Positions 6,191 to 13,512 of a stretch of 16,844 bases of DNA are shown one piece after another. This DNA is from an uncultured Eubacteriales bacterium (GTDB taxonomy: Bacteria; Bacillota; Clostridia; Christensenellales; UBA1242), in NCBI GenBank assembly GCA_948787875.1, contig CAQFKO010000029.1, forward strand, positions 1 through 16,844. Direction: 5' to 3'. Made by a program: the position numbers and the translations under genes. The notes under the pieces were generated by a model. The model did not search any database. It was not told where the DNA came from and was given only the letters and a program-made list of their open reading frames with translations. Each line of letters begins with the position of its first letter. Position 1 is the stretch's first letter.

Positions 6191-6229
6191 TTAAAACTCA
6201 ATAATTAAAAAATATAAAAAGCTTAATTT

Positions 6230-6493
6230 TTATTTAATACTCAAAAGCAAATCAACAGCAAAACCGATTGCCATTTCAATTTGATAAATGGTATCAAGCC
6301 CGCCATAAAGTGTGTATTCCGAAAGCAAAAGGTTATATTCATTGATTTTTTCTTCCGAAAGATTTTTTAAAAACTCGGTTTCAAGTTTTACGGCATTGTC
6401 AAGATGCTTTTTTGCCCTCTTGCAAAACTCCTTTTGTTCAAGTTCCTCCATAACGCACCTTATTATAATTTTTTTAAGTTTGCCAATAGTCAT
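6230..6493 (-). CDS. Small all-helical hypothetical protein
   Basis: 87 residues on the minus strand. The ATG at 6493 is preceded by AAAGGAG (6507-6501), 7 bases away; an ATG five bases upstream (6498) runs into a stop, so the start is clear. The protein is charged and helical: residues 1-35 basic, residues 36-62 with ETEFLKNLSEEKINEYNLLL, then a glycine break (GG at 64-65) and a C-terminal amphipathic helix ending in GFAVDLLLSI. The layout (LSEE, then a helix, then GF-A-LLL) loosely recalls the DUF6809 type of small Clostridial proteins; this is a memory-based suggestion, not a match. It is divergent from a Cro/CI-type regulator across an intergenic region full of operator-like repeats, so it is probably controlled by that regulator. 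Confidence 0.75.
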   Translation of the reverse strand: MTIGKLKKIIIRCVMEELEQKEFCKRAKKHLDNAVKLETEFLKNLSEEKINEYNLLLSEYTLYGGLDTIYQIEMAIGFAVDLLLSIK

Positions 6494-6504
6494 GTCATAT
6501 CTCC

Positions 6505-6611
6505 TTTATAAAATATGAATTTATACCTTATTATATTTATAAAATATAAAATTTGTCAACTATATATTCATAATTTATGAAATTTTAATAAATTTATTTA
6601 TAATTTATAGA
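6505..6611. promoter_or_regulatory. Array of four phased operator-like sites
   Basis: Site 3, TTCATAATTTATGAA (6567-6581), is a perfect 7-1-7 inverted repeat. Three 15-bp relatives surround it: TTTATAAAATATGAA (6505-6519), TTTATAAAATATAAA (6536-6550) and TTTATAATTTATAGA (6597-6611). Their centres (6512, 6543, 6574, 6604) are 31, 31 and 30 bp apart, close to three helical turns, so all would face the same side of the DNA. They cover the 5' leader, the promoter spacer and the upstream region of the minus-strand promoter. The AT-rich context makes chance similarity possible, but the regular phasing is striking. Likely ligand (inference): the adjacent HTH regulator. Confidence 0.5.
6530..6559 (-). 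promoter_or_regulatory. Minus-strand promoter of the small helical gene
   Basis: On the minus strand, TTGACA (6559-6554) and TATAAT (6535-6530) are both perfect consensus boxes with an 18-bp spacer. The predicted transcript starts near 6523, about 30 bases before the ATG. One of four repeated operator-like sites fills the spacer exactly (6536-6550). Confidence 0.7.
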
Positions 6612-6650
6612 TTTTTTATGTAAACTATGTATTATAAAATTAGAGGGAAT

Positions 6651-6971
6651 ATGAACAATTTAGAAATACTGAGAAAACAATTGGGAAAAAGTGCCTCGCA
6701 AGTGGCAAACGAACTCATGGTAAAATACACAACTTATTACAGTTGGGAAAACAGTGTAACCGAGCCAAGCATAGAAAATTTGATAAAGCTTGCTGATTAT
6801 TTTGGCGTGTCCATAGATTATTTGGTTGGCAGAGAGTTCAAAAACGATATCGGTTATATCACAAATTCACAATATAAAACCATTTCAAAATATATGTCAC
6901 TGTCCGAAAACGGACAAACAAAAGTTTCGGGTTATGTTGACAGCATTTCGGAGATTGACGAAAAGTTTTAA
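6651..6971 (+). CDS. Cro/CI-type (XRE/HTH_3) transcriptional regulator
   Basis: 106 residues. Residues 3-58 form the classical five-helix HTH_3 domain (LEILRKQLGKSASQVANEL, then YYSWENSVTEPSIENLIKLA), followed by DYFGVSIDYLVGR, the hallmark end of this family. The remaining 45 residues are a short helical C-terminus (about 80-106) that could dimerise. No peptidase or ligand domain. The ATG at 6651 is chosen because AGAGGG lies just upstream (6642-6647, a rather short gap of 3 bases) and because the HTH domain starts there; an ATG at 6627 has no ribosome site and would start within the probable promoter. It is divergent from the small helical gene and separated from it by four operator-like repeats, so autoregulation of both genes is likely. 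Confidence 0.85.
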   Translation: MNNLEILRKQLGKSASQVANELMVKYTTYYSWENSVTEPSIENLIKLADYFGVSIDYLVGREFKNDIGYITNSQYKTISKYMSLSENGQTKVSGYVDSISEIDEKF

Positions 6972-6992
6972 AATAAAAATTTTAAATAAATA

Positions 6993-7025
6993 AAAAAGTG
7001 CCGTTGTTTGTGGCACTTTTTATTT
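6993..7025. terminator. Bidirectional Rho-independent terminator
   Basis: AAAAAGTGCC (6993-7002) pairs with GGCACTTTTT (7012-7021) around a 9-base loop. T runs follow on both strands, so it can serve the HTH regulator on the plus strand (stop at 6971) and nifJ on the minus strand (stop at 7046). Confidence 0.85.
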
Positions 7026-7045
7026 TGTCAAAATTGTTTTACAAA

Positions 7046-10000
7046 TTATTTTTTATTTACTGCTTCTTCGTTAAGGTTATTAATAACCTCGGCTGCGTGT
7101 TTGCTTGCGCCGTCAATAAGTCTTGTTGCTTCTTCCGCATTGGTCTTTGCAAGTGTAAAGTATCTTGATTGCGTTTTGGTAAATTCTTCATAGGCCTTGC
7201 TTGGAAGTTTTGCATCAAAGGTAAGTGTGTCGGTGTTTGGATTGTATCTATATATTGGCCAATAACCCGATTCAACAGCAAGTTTTTCCTGAGCCTGAGA
7301 GTTGCTCATGTCACTGCCGTGGTTAATGCAAGGGCAATAACAAATAACAATTGAAGGTCCTTTGTTTTCCTTTGCTTCTTTAAGTGCAGTAATTGTTGCT
7401 TGGGCGTTTGCACCCATAGCTACTTGCGCCACATAAACATTTGGATATTGTCTTGCAATAGCCCCCAAGTTTTTCTTTTGGGTTTTCTTTCCGCCTGCTG
7501 CGAACTTTGCAACGCTTCCCATTGGGGTAGCCTTAGAAGCTTGTCCGCCTGTGTTAGAGTAAACTTCGGTGTCAAGCACCAAAATATTAACATCTTCGCC
7601 TGAGGCAAGCACATGGTCAAGTCCGCCGTAGTCAATATCATAAGCCCAGCCGTCTCCACCGATAATCCAAACCGAAGTTTCAAACAATCCGCTTATATAG
7701 CCATATAGCGCACGAGTGGTTTCGTTGGTTTTGTCGGTTTCATAAAGTTTCAAAATTTCCGCTTTAATTTCAAGGGCAAGAGCTTGGTCTTTTTTATTTT
7801 GTTCCAGCCAAGTTTCAAGAAGGCTCAAAAACTTTTTATCATAAATTTTGTTTTCAATCGCAAACTTAACGGTTTTGTTAAGGCTTGCTCTTACATTGTC
7901 CACCGATTTTTTCATTCCAAGACCAAATTCGGCGTTGTCCTCAAACAAACTGTTAGACCATGCTGGTCCAAAGCCCGCTTTTGTTTTTGTGTATGGGCAA
8001 GTAGGGGCAGTTCCCGAATAAATAGATGAACAACCCGTTGCGTTTGCAATAAGCATTTCTTCGCCAAAAAGTTGAGAAAGAAGTTTAAGATATGGTGTTT
8101 CTCCGCAACCTGCACAAGCACCCGAAAATTCAAATAGCGGTTTTTCAAATTGACTGCCTTTAACGGTTTCTTTTTTAAAGATAGTGGCAGGATTTTCCAC
8201 ATCTTTAAGTTTGTTGTAAAGGTTTACTTCTGTGTTAAAAATTTCTTCATTTTTAACCATTTCAAGGGCTTTGTTTAGGGCAGGGCAAACTTTAACGCAG
8301 TTTTCGCAACCCGTGCAGTCAGCAGGAGAAATTTGAATTTTAAATGAATAGCCCGGAATTCCCAAAGCAAGAATAGCTCCAACATCTTTTGCAAGCTGAC
8401 TGTCAGACTCAACAAGATAAGGTCTGATTACTGCGTGAGGGCAAACAAGCGAGCATTGGTTGCATTGAATACAATTTTCCGCAATCCACTTAGGAAGCAT
8501 TGTTGCAATATTTCTTTTTTCGTAAGCGGCAGTAGCGGTGTGAGAACTTCCGGTAACATCAAAAGCCGAAACAGGAAGTTCATTTCCAAGTTTAAGTTCA
8601 ATAGGTCTTATATAGTTTTTGTAATAAGGGTCATCAATTGGGCAAAAGTCAGGTGTTTTTGTAATATTCTTCCAAGCTTTTGCATCATATTTGACTTCTC
8701 TGAGGCTAGAAAGCGAATTATCAATAGCCTTAATGTTCATTTCAACAACTTTTTCGCCTTTTTTTGCATAAGTTTTTGCTGCTGCGGTTTTTATATGGTT
8801 AATGGCAACATCAACAGGCAAGATTTTAGACAGTGCAAAGAATGCGGTTTGCATCACAACATTAATTCTTCGGTTCAAGCCAACCTCTTCTGCAACTTTT
8901 TCGGCATCAATAACAAAGAATTTCAAATTTTTGTCAGCAATAAATTTTTTCATTGAAGATGGAAGGTTTTCATTCATTTCCTCGTCTGTCCAAGGCGCAT
9001 TAAGAAGAAAAGTTCCGCCTTCTTTAATACTGCTAAGCATATCATACTTTCCAACATAACTTTTGTTGTGGCAAGCCACAAAATCTGGATAAAGTGTAAG
9101 GTAAGGGGCATTGATAGGATTTTTGCTCATTCTGAGGTGACTGATAGTAAGTCCACCCGACTTTTTGCTGTCATAAACAAAATAGCCTTGACCGTAAAGC
9201 CCCGCTTGCTCGCTGATAATTTTTATGCTATTTTTGTTGGCAGAAACCGTTCCGTCGCTTCCAAGTCCATAAAATCTGCATTCCACGGTGTTTGGGTCAA
9301 AAAAGTCGAATTTAAGTTTGTTTAAAGGAAGAGAAGATTTGTTTACATCATCATTAATTCCCACAGTAAAGTGATTTTTTGGTTTGCCCAATATGCTGTT
9401 TTCATAAACCGAAACAACATGGTCATGTGTAAACTCTTTGCTTGATAATCCATATCTTCCGCCAAGCACTCTGATTCCGACAACCCCTGCGTCAGAAAGG
9501 GCAGAGATAACATCTTCGGCAAGTGGGTCAAAGGTAGCCCCGCATTCTTTTGTTCTGTCCAAAACAGTGATAACTTTTGCTGTTTTAGGAACAAGCGAAA
9601 CAAATTTTGCAGTGTCAAACGGTCTGTAAAGCCTTACTTTGATAACGCCAACTTTAATTCCGGATTTTGCCATTTTTTCCACGGCTTGAATGGTTGTGTC
9701 CGCCCCGCTTCCCATAACAACAATAACGCTTTCGGCATCTTTTGCACCATAATATTCAAAAAGTTTGTATCTTCTTCCCGTTGCTTTGAAAAGGTCGTCT
9801 AAAACGCTTTCAAAAACACTTGGAACGGCATTGTAAAATGGTGTGCAAGCCTCTCTGTTTTGAAAATAAATATCTTCGCCTTGGTTTGTTCCTTTTTGAA
9901 TTGGGTTAGACGGAGTAAATTCGTTTATTCTTTCAAAAATATTTCCTCTGGCTTCGGCAAGAGTTTTAACGGTTTCGTCGTCAATTGCGGAAATTGTGTT

Positions 10001-10543
10001 AACTTCGTGAGAAGTTCTGAATCCGTCAAAAAAATGCACAAACGGAACTTTGCAACTGTTTGTTGCAAGGTGAGCCGCCAAAGCCATGTCTTGTGCTTCC
10101 TGAACGCTTGAAGAGGCTACCATAGCAAATCCTGTTTGCCTAACGCCCATAACATCGCTGTGGTCTCCGAAAATAGAAAGCGCATGAGTGGCAATGGTTC
10201 TTGCAGCCACATGAATAACGCAAGGCAAAAGTTCGCCTGCAATTTTATACATATTGGGAATCATTAACAGCAATCCTTGTGAAGAGGTAAAGGTAACGGC
10301 TTTGCTTCCTGCGGTAAGAGCCCCGTGCAAAGCTCCCGCAGCACCTCCTTCCGATTGCATTTCGGTAACTTCAACAGTGTTGCCATAAATATTTTTTTTG
10401 CCTTTAACGCCCCATTCGTCAATGTTTTCAGCCATTGGAGAAGATGGGGTAATAGGGTAAATCAGTGCAAGGTCAGACATAAGATACGCCATGCTTGCGG
10501 CGGCGGTGTTGCCGTCAATAGTCAAATGTTTTTCAGTTTTCAT
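7046..10543 (-). CDS. nifJ: Pyruvate:ferredoxin (flavodoxin) oxidoreductase
   Basis: 1165 residues, full length for the homodimeric enzyme. It oxidises pyruvate with CoA to acetyl-CoA and CO2, reducing ferredoxin, in the cytoplasm of anaerobes. Domains in order: N-terminal TPP/pyrimidine domain with LIYPITPSSPMAENIDEW (about 28-45), the GRYGLSSKEF region near 370, two ferredoxin-type [4Fe-4S] motifs (CIQCNQCSLVCP from Cys691; CTGCENCVKVCP from Cys743), the domain VI cluster start CAGCGETP (Cys810, Cys813) and CSSIYSG, then the TPP-pyrophosphate site GGDGWAYDID (962-971) with VYSNTGGQASKATP. All expected cysteines are seen. The ATG at 10543 is chosen with GGGAG 5 bases upstream (10553-10549); an in-frame TTG at 10555 lies before that site. 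It is monocistronic, with its own promoter and terminator. Confidence 0.98.
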   Translation of the reverse strand: MKTEKHLTIDGNTAAASMAYLMSDLALIYPITPSSPMAENIDEWGVKGKKNIYGNTVEVTEMQSEGGAAGALHGALTAGSKAVTFTSSQGLLLMIPNMYKIAGELLPCVIHVAARTIATHALSIFGDHSDVMGVRQTGFAMVASSSVQEAQDMALAAHLATNSCKVPFVHFFDGFRTSHEVNTISAIDDETVKTLAEARGNIFERINEFTPSNPIQKGTNQGEDIYFQNREACTPFYNAVPSVFESVLDDLFKATGRRYKLFEYYGAKDAESVIVVMGSGADTTIQAVEKMAKSGIKVGVIKVRLYRPFDTAKFVSLVPKTAKVITVLDRTKECGATFDPLAEDVISALSDAGVVGIRVLGGRYGLSSKEFTHDHVVSVYENSILGKPKNHFTVGINDDVNKSSLPLNKLKFDFFDPNTVECRFYGLGSDGTVSANKNSIKIISEQAGLYGQGYFVYDSKKSGGLTISHLRMSKNPINAPYLTLYPDFVACHNKSYVGKYDMLSSIKEGGTFLLNAPWTDEEMNENLPSSMKKFIADKNLKFFVIDAEKVAEEVGLNRRINVVMQTAFFALSKILPVDVAINHIKTAAAKTYAKKGEKVVEMNIKAIDNSLSSLREVKYDAKAWKNITKTPDFCPIDDPYYKNYIRPIELKLGNELPVSAFDVTGSSHTATAAYEKRNIATMLPKWIAENCIQCNQCSLVCPHAVIRPYLVESDSQLAKDVGAILALGIPGYSFKIQISPADCTGCENCVKVCPALNKALEMVKNEEIFNTEVNLYNKLKDVENPATIFKKETVKGSQFEKPLFEFSGACAGCGETPYLKLLSQLFGEEMLIANATGCSSIYSGTAPTCPYTKTKAGFGPAWSNSLFEDNAEFGLGMKKSVDNVRASLNKTVKFAIENKIYDKKFLSLLETWLEQNKKDQALALEIKAEILKLYETDKTNETTRALYGYISGLFETSVWIIGGDGWAYDIDYGGLDHVLASGEDVNILVLDTEVYSNTGGQASKATPMGSVAKFAAGGKKTQKKNLGAIARQYPNVYVAQVAMGANAQATITALKEAKENKGPSIVICYCPCINHGSDMSNSQAQEKLAVESGYWPIYRYNPNTDTLTFDAKLPSKAYEEFTKTQSRYFTLAKTNAEEATRLIDGASKHAAEVINNLNEEAVNKK

Positions 10544-10591
10544 ATTCACTCCCAAAAATTTATTTTAAGTTAAAAATTAACCACTAACAAA

Positions 10592-10620
10592 ATTATAAAA
10601 TTTTAAAATAAATTAGTCAA
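10592..10620 (-). promoter_or_regulatory. nifJ promoter (minus strand)
   Basis: On the minus strand TTGACT (10620-10615), 17-bp spacer, TATAAT (10597-10592). Transcription would start near 10585, giving a leader of about 40 bases with GGGAG before the ATG. No Rex-like palindrome (TTGTGA...TCACAA) is seen around it. Confidence 0.7.
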
Positions 10621-10693
10621 TCTAAAAAATTAATTTATTAAAAATCATTGCCCACATTTTGACTGACTATGCAAAATAAAATCAAAAATTAAA

Positions 10694-10722
10694 TTGAAAA
10701 ATTTATGAATGTGTGTTAATAT
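10694..10722 (+). promoter_or_regulatory. truA promoter positioned for a leaderless transcript
   Basis: TTGAAA (10694-10699), 17-bp spacer, TAATAT (10717-10722). The ATG of truA begins 7 bases after the -10 box, at the position where transcription should start, and no ribosome site lies in between. Confidence 0.55.
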
Positions 10723-10728
10723 AAAAAT

Positions 10729-11469
10729 ATGAAAAGATACAAATTAACGATAATGTATGACGGAAAAGATTTTTGCGGTTATCAAATTCAGCCAAATCGG
10801 CGAACCGTTCAAGGCGAGCTTGAAAAAGTGCTTTCTTTTTTGTTAAAAGAAGAAGTAAAAACTTATGCAAGTGGAAGAACAGATGCGGGTGTGTCGGCAC
10901 TGTGCCAAGTTGCGCATTTTGACACAGATTTTGAATTAGACGAGAGAAGGTTGATTTCAAGCATAAACGCACTTTTGCCAAAAGATGTAAAGGTAACAAG
11001 CTTAAAACAAGCGGAAGAGGGTTTTGATGCAAGGTTTTCGGTAAAGCGAAAAACTTATCAATATTTGTTTTATGTGTCAAAGTTTGATTTGCCGTTATAT
11101 CTCGGCAGGGCGCTCAGAATAAATGAATATGCAAATTTGGAAAAAATGAATGAGGCGTGCAAATATTTAATTGGAAAACATGATTTTACATCTTTTGTGG
11201 CAAGAAAAAGCGGAAAAACAGACTTTGTTCGCACCATATTCGATGCAAAAATAAAACCTGTTTCGGCAGACCTTTATGCGCTCGAAATAACGGGTGACGG
11301 CTTTTTGTATAACATGGTAAGAATAATTTTCGGAACGCTGATTGGTGTGGCATACGGAAAGATAGAGCCACAAGAAATAGAAAATATAATAGATGCAAAA
11401 TCAAGGTCAAAAGCAGGAAAGACCATGCCTGCGGAACCACTTTTGTTAAAAAATGTTGAGTATATTTAA
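10729..11469 (+). CDS. truA: tRNA pseudouridine(38-40) synthase TruA
   Basis: 246 residues, normal for TruA, which isomerises uridines 38-40 in the anticodon arm of tRNAs. The start MKRYKLTIMYDGKDFCGYQ matches the conserved N-terminus, and the catalytic motif SGRTDAGVSA (48-57) carries Asp52. Later conserved parts include RKTYQYLFY (about 106-114), HDFTSF (near 150), and DGFLYNMVRIIFGTLIGV (about 190-207). The motif-based start at 10729 has no Shine-Dalgarno, and the promoter -10 ends only 6 bases before it, suggesting translation of a leaderless mRNA. It precedes rplM-rpsI, the common Firmicute order, but rplM has its own promoter after a 139-base gap. Confidence 0.96.
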   Translation: MKRYKLTIMYDGKDFCGYQIQPNRRTVQGELEKVLSFLLKEEVKTYASGRTDAGVSALCQVAHFDTDFELDERRLISSINALLPKDVKVTSLKQAEEGFDARFSVKRKTYQYLFYVSKFDLPLYLGRALRINEYANLEKMNEACKYLIGKHDFTSFVARKSGKTDFVRTIFDAKIKPVSADLYALEITGDGFLYNMVRIIFGTLIGVAYGKIEPQEIENIIDAKSRSKAGKTMPAEPLLLKNVEYI

Positions 11470-11508
11470 AAAGTATCAAAATTTCTTCAAGAAAATCATG
11501 ATATATTA

Positions 11509-11537
11509 TTGACAACTAATTACAAAAGTTATAAAAT
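11509..11537 (+). promoter_or_regulatory. rplM-rpsI promoter
   Basis: TTGACA (11509-11514) with TAAAAT (11532-11537) at 17 bp, or TATAAA (11530-11535) at 15 bp. The start of transcription near 11542-11545 gives a leader of about 65 bases. Confidence 0.65.
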
Positions 11538-11549
11538 AGACAAGCATAC

Positions 11550-11571
11550 GATTATGGCAAAGTCTGTAATC
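11550..11571 (+). promoter_or_regulatory. Possible L13 autoregulatory leader hairpin
   Basis: GATTA (11550-11554) pairs with TAATC (11567-11571), with an inner GGC (11556-11558)/GTC (11562-11564) stem over an AAA loop. It lies in the rplM leader about 38 bases before the ATG. Ribosomal protein leaders of L13 type are known in Firmicutes; I cannot confirm that this one fits the known consensus. Confidence 0.35.
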
Positions 11572-11608
11572 AATTCACGCAAATAAAATAAAAAAGGTAA
11601 AGAGAAAA

Positions 11609-12049
11609 ATGAAAACATTTATGCAAACAGCAGAAACAAAGTCAAGCAAATGGTATGTTGCTGACGCTACAAACATGCCACTTGGCAGATTGGCAAGCCA
11701 AGTTGCAGCCGTATTAAGAGGCAAAAACAAGCCAGAGTTCACTCCAAATCAACTTTGCGGTGATCATGTAATTATCATCAATACAGACAAAGTGGTTCTC
11801 ACAGGCAACAAACTTGAAGACAAGTATTACAGATACCACACAGGCTACATTGGTGGTTTAAAAGAAATTCAATACAAAACACTTATGAGAGAGCACAGTG
11901 ATAAAGCAGTTTATCAAGCAGTAAAAAAGATGCTCCCAAAAAATTCACTCGGTCGTCAAATGCTTACAAACCTAAGAGTATATAAAGACGAAAAGCATGA
12001 GCATTCTGCGCAAAAACCGGAAGTATTAAATTTAGAGGGTAGAAGGTAA
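11609..12049 (+). CDS. rplM: 50S ribosomal protein L13
   Basis: 146 residues, normal for bacterial L13, an early-assembly protein of the large subunit that binds 23S rRNA. Conserved parts seen: KWYVADATNMPLGRLASQVA (14-33), LRGKNKPEFTPN (36-47), GDHVIIINTDKVVLTGNKLEDKYYRYHTGYIGG with the typical YYRHTG-like core, MLPKNSLGRQMLTNLRVY (about 108-125), and the HxHxAQKPE tail. The start ATG follows AAAGAG (11599-11604) by about 4 bases; the signal is only moderate. It forms an operon with rpsI, 5 bases downstream. The weak ribosome site and the hairpin leader fit feedback control at translation (inference). Confidence 0.98.
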   Translation: MKTFMQTAETKSSKWYVADATNMPLGRLASQVAAVLRGKNKPEFTPNQLCGDHVIIINTDKVVLTGNKLEDKYYRYHTGYIGGLKEIQYKTLMREHSDKAVYQAVKKMLPKNSLGRQMLTNLRVYKDEKHEHSAQKPEVLNLEGRR

Positions 12050-12054
12050 TAGAT

Positions 12055-12462
12055 ATGGCAAAGAAAACAACAAAATCTGAAAAAATCTGGGCAACAGGCA
12101 GAAGAAAAAAAGCAATTGCTCGTGTAAGAATCGGTGAAGGCAGTGGCAGAATCACAGTAAATCATGAGCCACTTGCAGACTACTTTAAATCAGAGCTTCT
12201 TCAAAATGAAGTTAAAACCGCTCTTGAATTGGTAGAAGCAACAAACAAATATGATGTAGACATCACAGTAACAGGTGGCGGACTTTCAGGTCAAGCAGGT
12301 GCTTGTCGTCATGGTATTGCAAGAGCTTTGGTTCTTTCAAATGAAACATTCAAAAAGACAATAAAAGAAAAAGGCTTGCTTACTCGTGACCCAAGAATGA
12401 AAGAGCGCAAAAAATATGGTCTCAAAAAGGCTCGTAAAGCTCCACAATTCTCTAAGAGATAA
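12055..12462 (+). CDS. rpsI: 30S ribosomal protein S9
   Basis: 135 residues. S9 sits in the head of the small subunit, with its C-terminal tail reaching the P-site tRNA. The conserved features are complete: ATGRRKKAIARVRI (13-26), GSGRITVNHEPLADYF (29-44), the VTGGGLSGQAGACRHGIARAL core (about 73-93), LTRDPRMKERKKYGLKKARK (108-127) and the invariant basic end QFSKR. An AGAAGG ribosome site overlaps the end of rplM, and the start lies 5 bases past the rplM stop, so translation is probably coupled. A terminator follows within 30 bases. Confidence 0.98.
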   Translation: MAKKTTKSEKIWATGRRKKAIARVRIGEGSGRITVNHEPLADYFKSELLQNEVKTALELVEATNKYDVDITVTGGGLSGQAGACRHGIARALVLSNETFKKTIKEKGLLTRDPRMKERKKYGLKKARKAPQFSKR

Positions 12463-12490
12463 AAAGCCACGAAAATTATTTCAAATTTCA

Positions 12491-12540
12491 AAAATCCCAA
12501 ACAGCAATGTATTATTCAATCATTCTGCTTGGGATTTTTT
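12491..12540 (+). terminator. Rho-independent terminator of rplM-rpsI
   Basis: AAAATCCCAA (12491-12500) pairs with TTGGGATTTT (12529-12538); after an A-C mismatch the stem continues with CAG (12502-12504)/CTG (12525-12527), and AATG/CATT can close the loop further. A T run ends the structure at 12540. Confidence 0.8.
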
Positions 12541-12657
12541 ATTTTCAAAATCTTAGCTTAGCATAAAACTCAATCAAAATTATTTATGCTTATTATTTAA
12601 TTGTCAAAATTTAATAAAATAACCTTCGCAAAATTAAATTGCCAAAACAAATCAAAT

Positions 12658-12686
12658 TTGATAAAATAAAACTATTAATATAAAAT
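12658..12686 (+). promoter_or_regulatory. Putative ung promoter
   Basis: TTGATA (12658-12663), 17-bp spacer, TAAAAT (12681-12686); TATAAA (12679-12684) at 15 bp is the alternative, the same arrangement as at the rplM promoter. The leader would be about 30 bases, with AAAGGAG at 12707-12713. Confidence 0.5.
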
Positions 12687-12724
12687 ATTAAGTTTTTACA
12701 AACAATAAAGGAGAATATCCACAA

Positions 12725-13405
12725 ATGAATTTTTTTAAAAACAGTTGGGACGAAGCCCTTGCAGACGAGTTTGAAAAGCCATATTTCAAAGAGCTTTTAG
12801 ACAGGGTAGATGAAGAGTATCAAAAGCATACGGTTTATCCGCCAAGAAACAAAATTTTTTCCGCACTAACAAATTGTGACTTAAACAGCGTAAAAGTGGT
12901 GATACTCGGGCAAGACCCTTATCATGAAGAGGGGCAAGCTCATGGCATGAGTTTTTCGGTTATGCCCGAAGTAGAAATTCCGCCTTCGTTAAAAAACATT
13001 TATAAAGAAATTCAAAGTGAATATGGCTATGAGCCACCGAATCACGGCTGTTTGATTTCGTGGTCAAAACAGGGCGTATTGCTTTTAAATGCCACATTAA
13101 CGGTAAGGGCAGGGCTTGCAAATTCGCACGCAAGTTTCGGCTGGCAAAAGTTCACCGACAGAGTTATCAAAGAAGTAAACAAACAAAATAGTCCGGTAGT
13201 ATTTTTGCTTTGGGGCAGAAATGCAATCAATAAAAAACCGCTTATAGACACAAGCAGGCATTTGGTTTTGACATCTGTTCACCCAAGTCCATTATCGGCA
13301 TACGGAGGCTTCTTCGGTTGCGGGCATTTCAAAAAAGCCAATGAATTTTTAAGCCAAAACGGGCGAGAAGAAATAGATTGGAAAATTCCAAACTACAAAA
13401 AATAG
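12725..13405 (+). CDS. ung: Uracil-DNA glycosylase (family 1)
   Basis: 226 residues, typical length. It removes uracil from DNA at the start of base excision repair. Motifs: VVILGQDPYHEEGQAHGMSF (58-77) with the water-activating Asp64, PPSLKNIYKEI (86-96), GVLLLNATLTVRAG (117-130), VVFLLWGRNA (158-167) and the minor-groove loop HPSPLSAYGGFFGC (186-199) with catalytic His186. All key residues of family 1 are present. AAAGGAG (12707-12713) lies 11 bases before the ATG, slightly far but convincing. It stands alone: own promoter upstream, and the next operon has a separate promoter. No strong terminator follows; only an AT-rich palindrome at 13431-13447. Confidence 0.97.
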   Translation: MNFFKNSWDEALADEFEKPYFKELLDRVDEEYQKHTVYPPRNKIFSALTNCDLNSVKVVILGQDPYHEEGQAHGMSFSVMPEVEIPPSLKNIYKEIQSEYGYEPPNHGCLISWSKQGVLLLNATLTVRAGLANSHASFGWQKFTDRVIKEVNKQNSPVVFLLWGRNAINKKPLIDTSRHLVLTSVHPSPLSAYGGFFGCGHFKKANEFLSQNGREEIDWKIPNYKK

Positions 13406-13430
13406 CAAAATCAAAAATCATTGTAATTTG

Positions 13431-13461
13431 ATTTGTTATAAACAAATTTTGTAGGTACTAT
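13431..13461 (+). promoter_or_regulatory. Promoter with -35 inside a perfect palindrome
   Basis: ATTTGTT (13431-13437), ATA, AACAAAT (13441-13447) is a perfect 7-3-7 inverted repeat. A promoter reads TTGTTA (13433-13438), 17-bp spacer, TACTAT (13456-13461), so the palindrome covers the -35 box and is a good operator candidate for the surface protein/protease operon. A weak terminator for ung is the alternative reading, but the T run after it is only 4 bases. Confidence 0.45.
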
Positions 13462-13512
13462 ATCACACATAACACCCCAAAATATCGCAAATCACATTAT
13501 GTTCGAGGTTAT

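Larger units (their letters stand above)
5809..6229. other. Gene-free AT-rich interval with repeats and hairpins
   Basis: No open frame with a ribosome site is present. From about 5880 to 6138 the DNA is almost pure A/T and holds degenerate repeats (see separate entry); from 6141 to 6188 it switches abruptly to a GC-rich double hairpin; from 6190 to 6229 it is AT-rich again, up to the stop codon of the minus-strand gene. Confidence 0.6.

Noticed and set aside
6627..6650. Upstream ATG (6627) for the HTH regulator
   Set aside because: No ribosome site, AT-rich promoter-like sequence, and the HTH domain starts right at the ATG at 6651.
8435..9325. Plus-strand frames of 82-173 codons opposite nifJ
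   Set aside because: Antisense shadows of a highly conserved coding sequence; Cys/Phe/Asn/Ser-rich with no ribosome site or recognisable domain.
7046..10543. Frameshift, fusion or missing cluster in nifJ
   Set aside because: The frame is continuous, and all motif cysteines and both TPP-site halves are present at expected places.
10544..10555. TTG start of nifJ at 10555
   Set aside because: It would lie upstream of the GGGAG ribosome site that serves the ATG at 10543.
13431..13452. Terminator of ung
   Set aside because: Stem is only AT pairs except two, and the T run is 4 bases; operator/promoter reading is better supported but this remains open.
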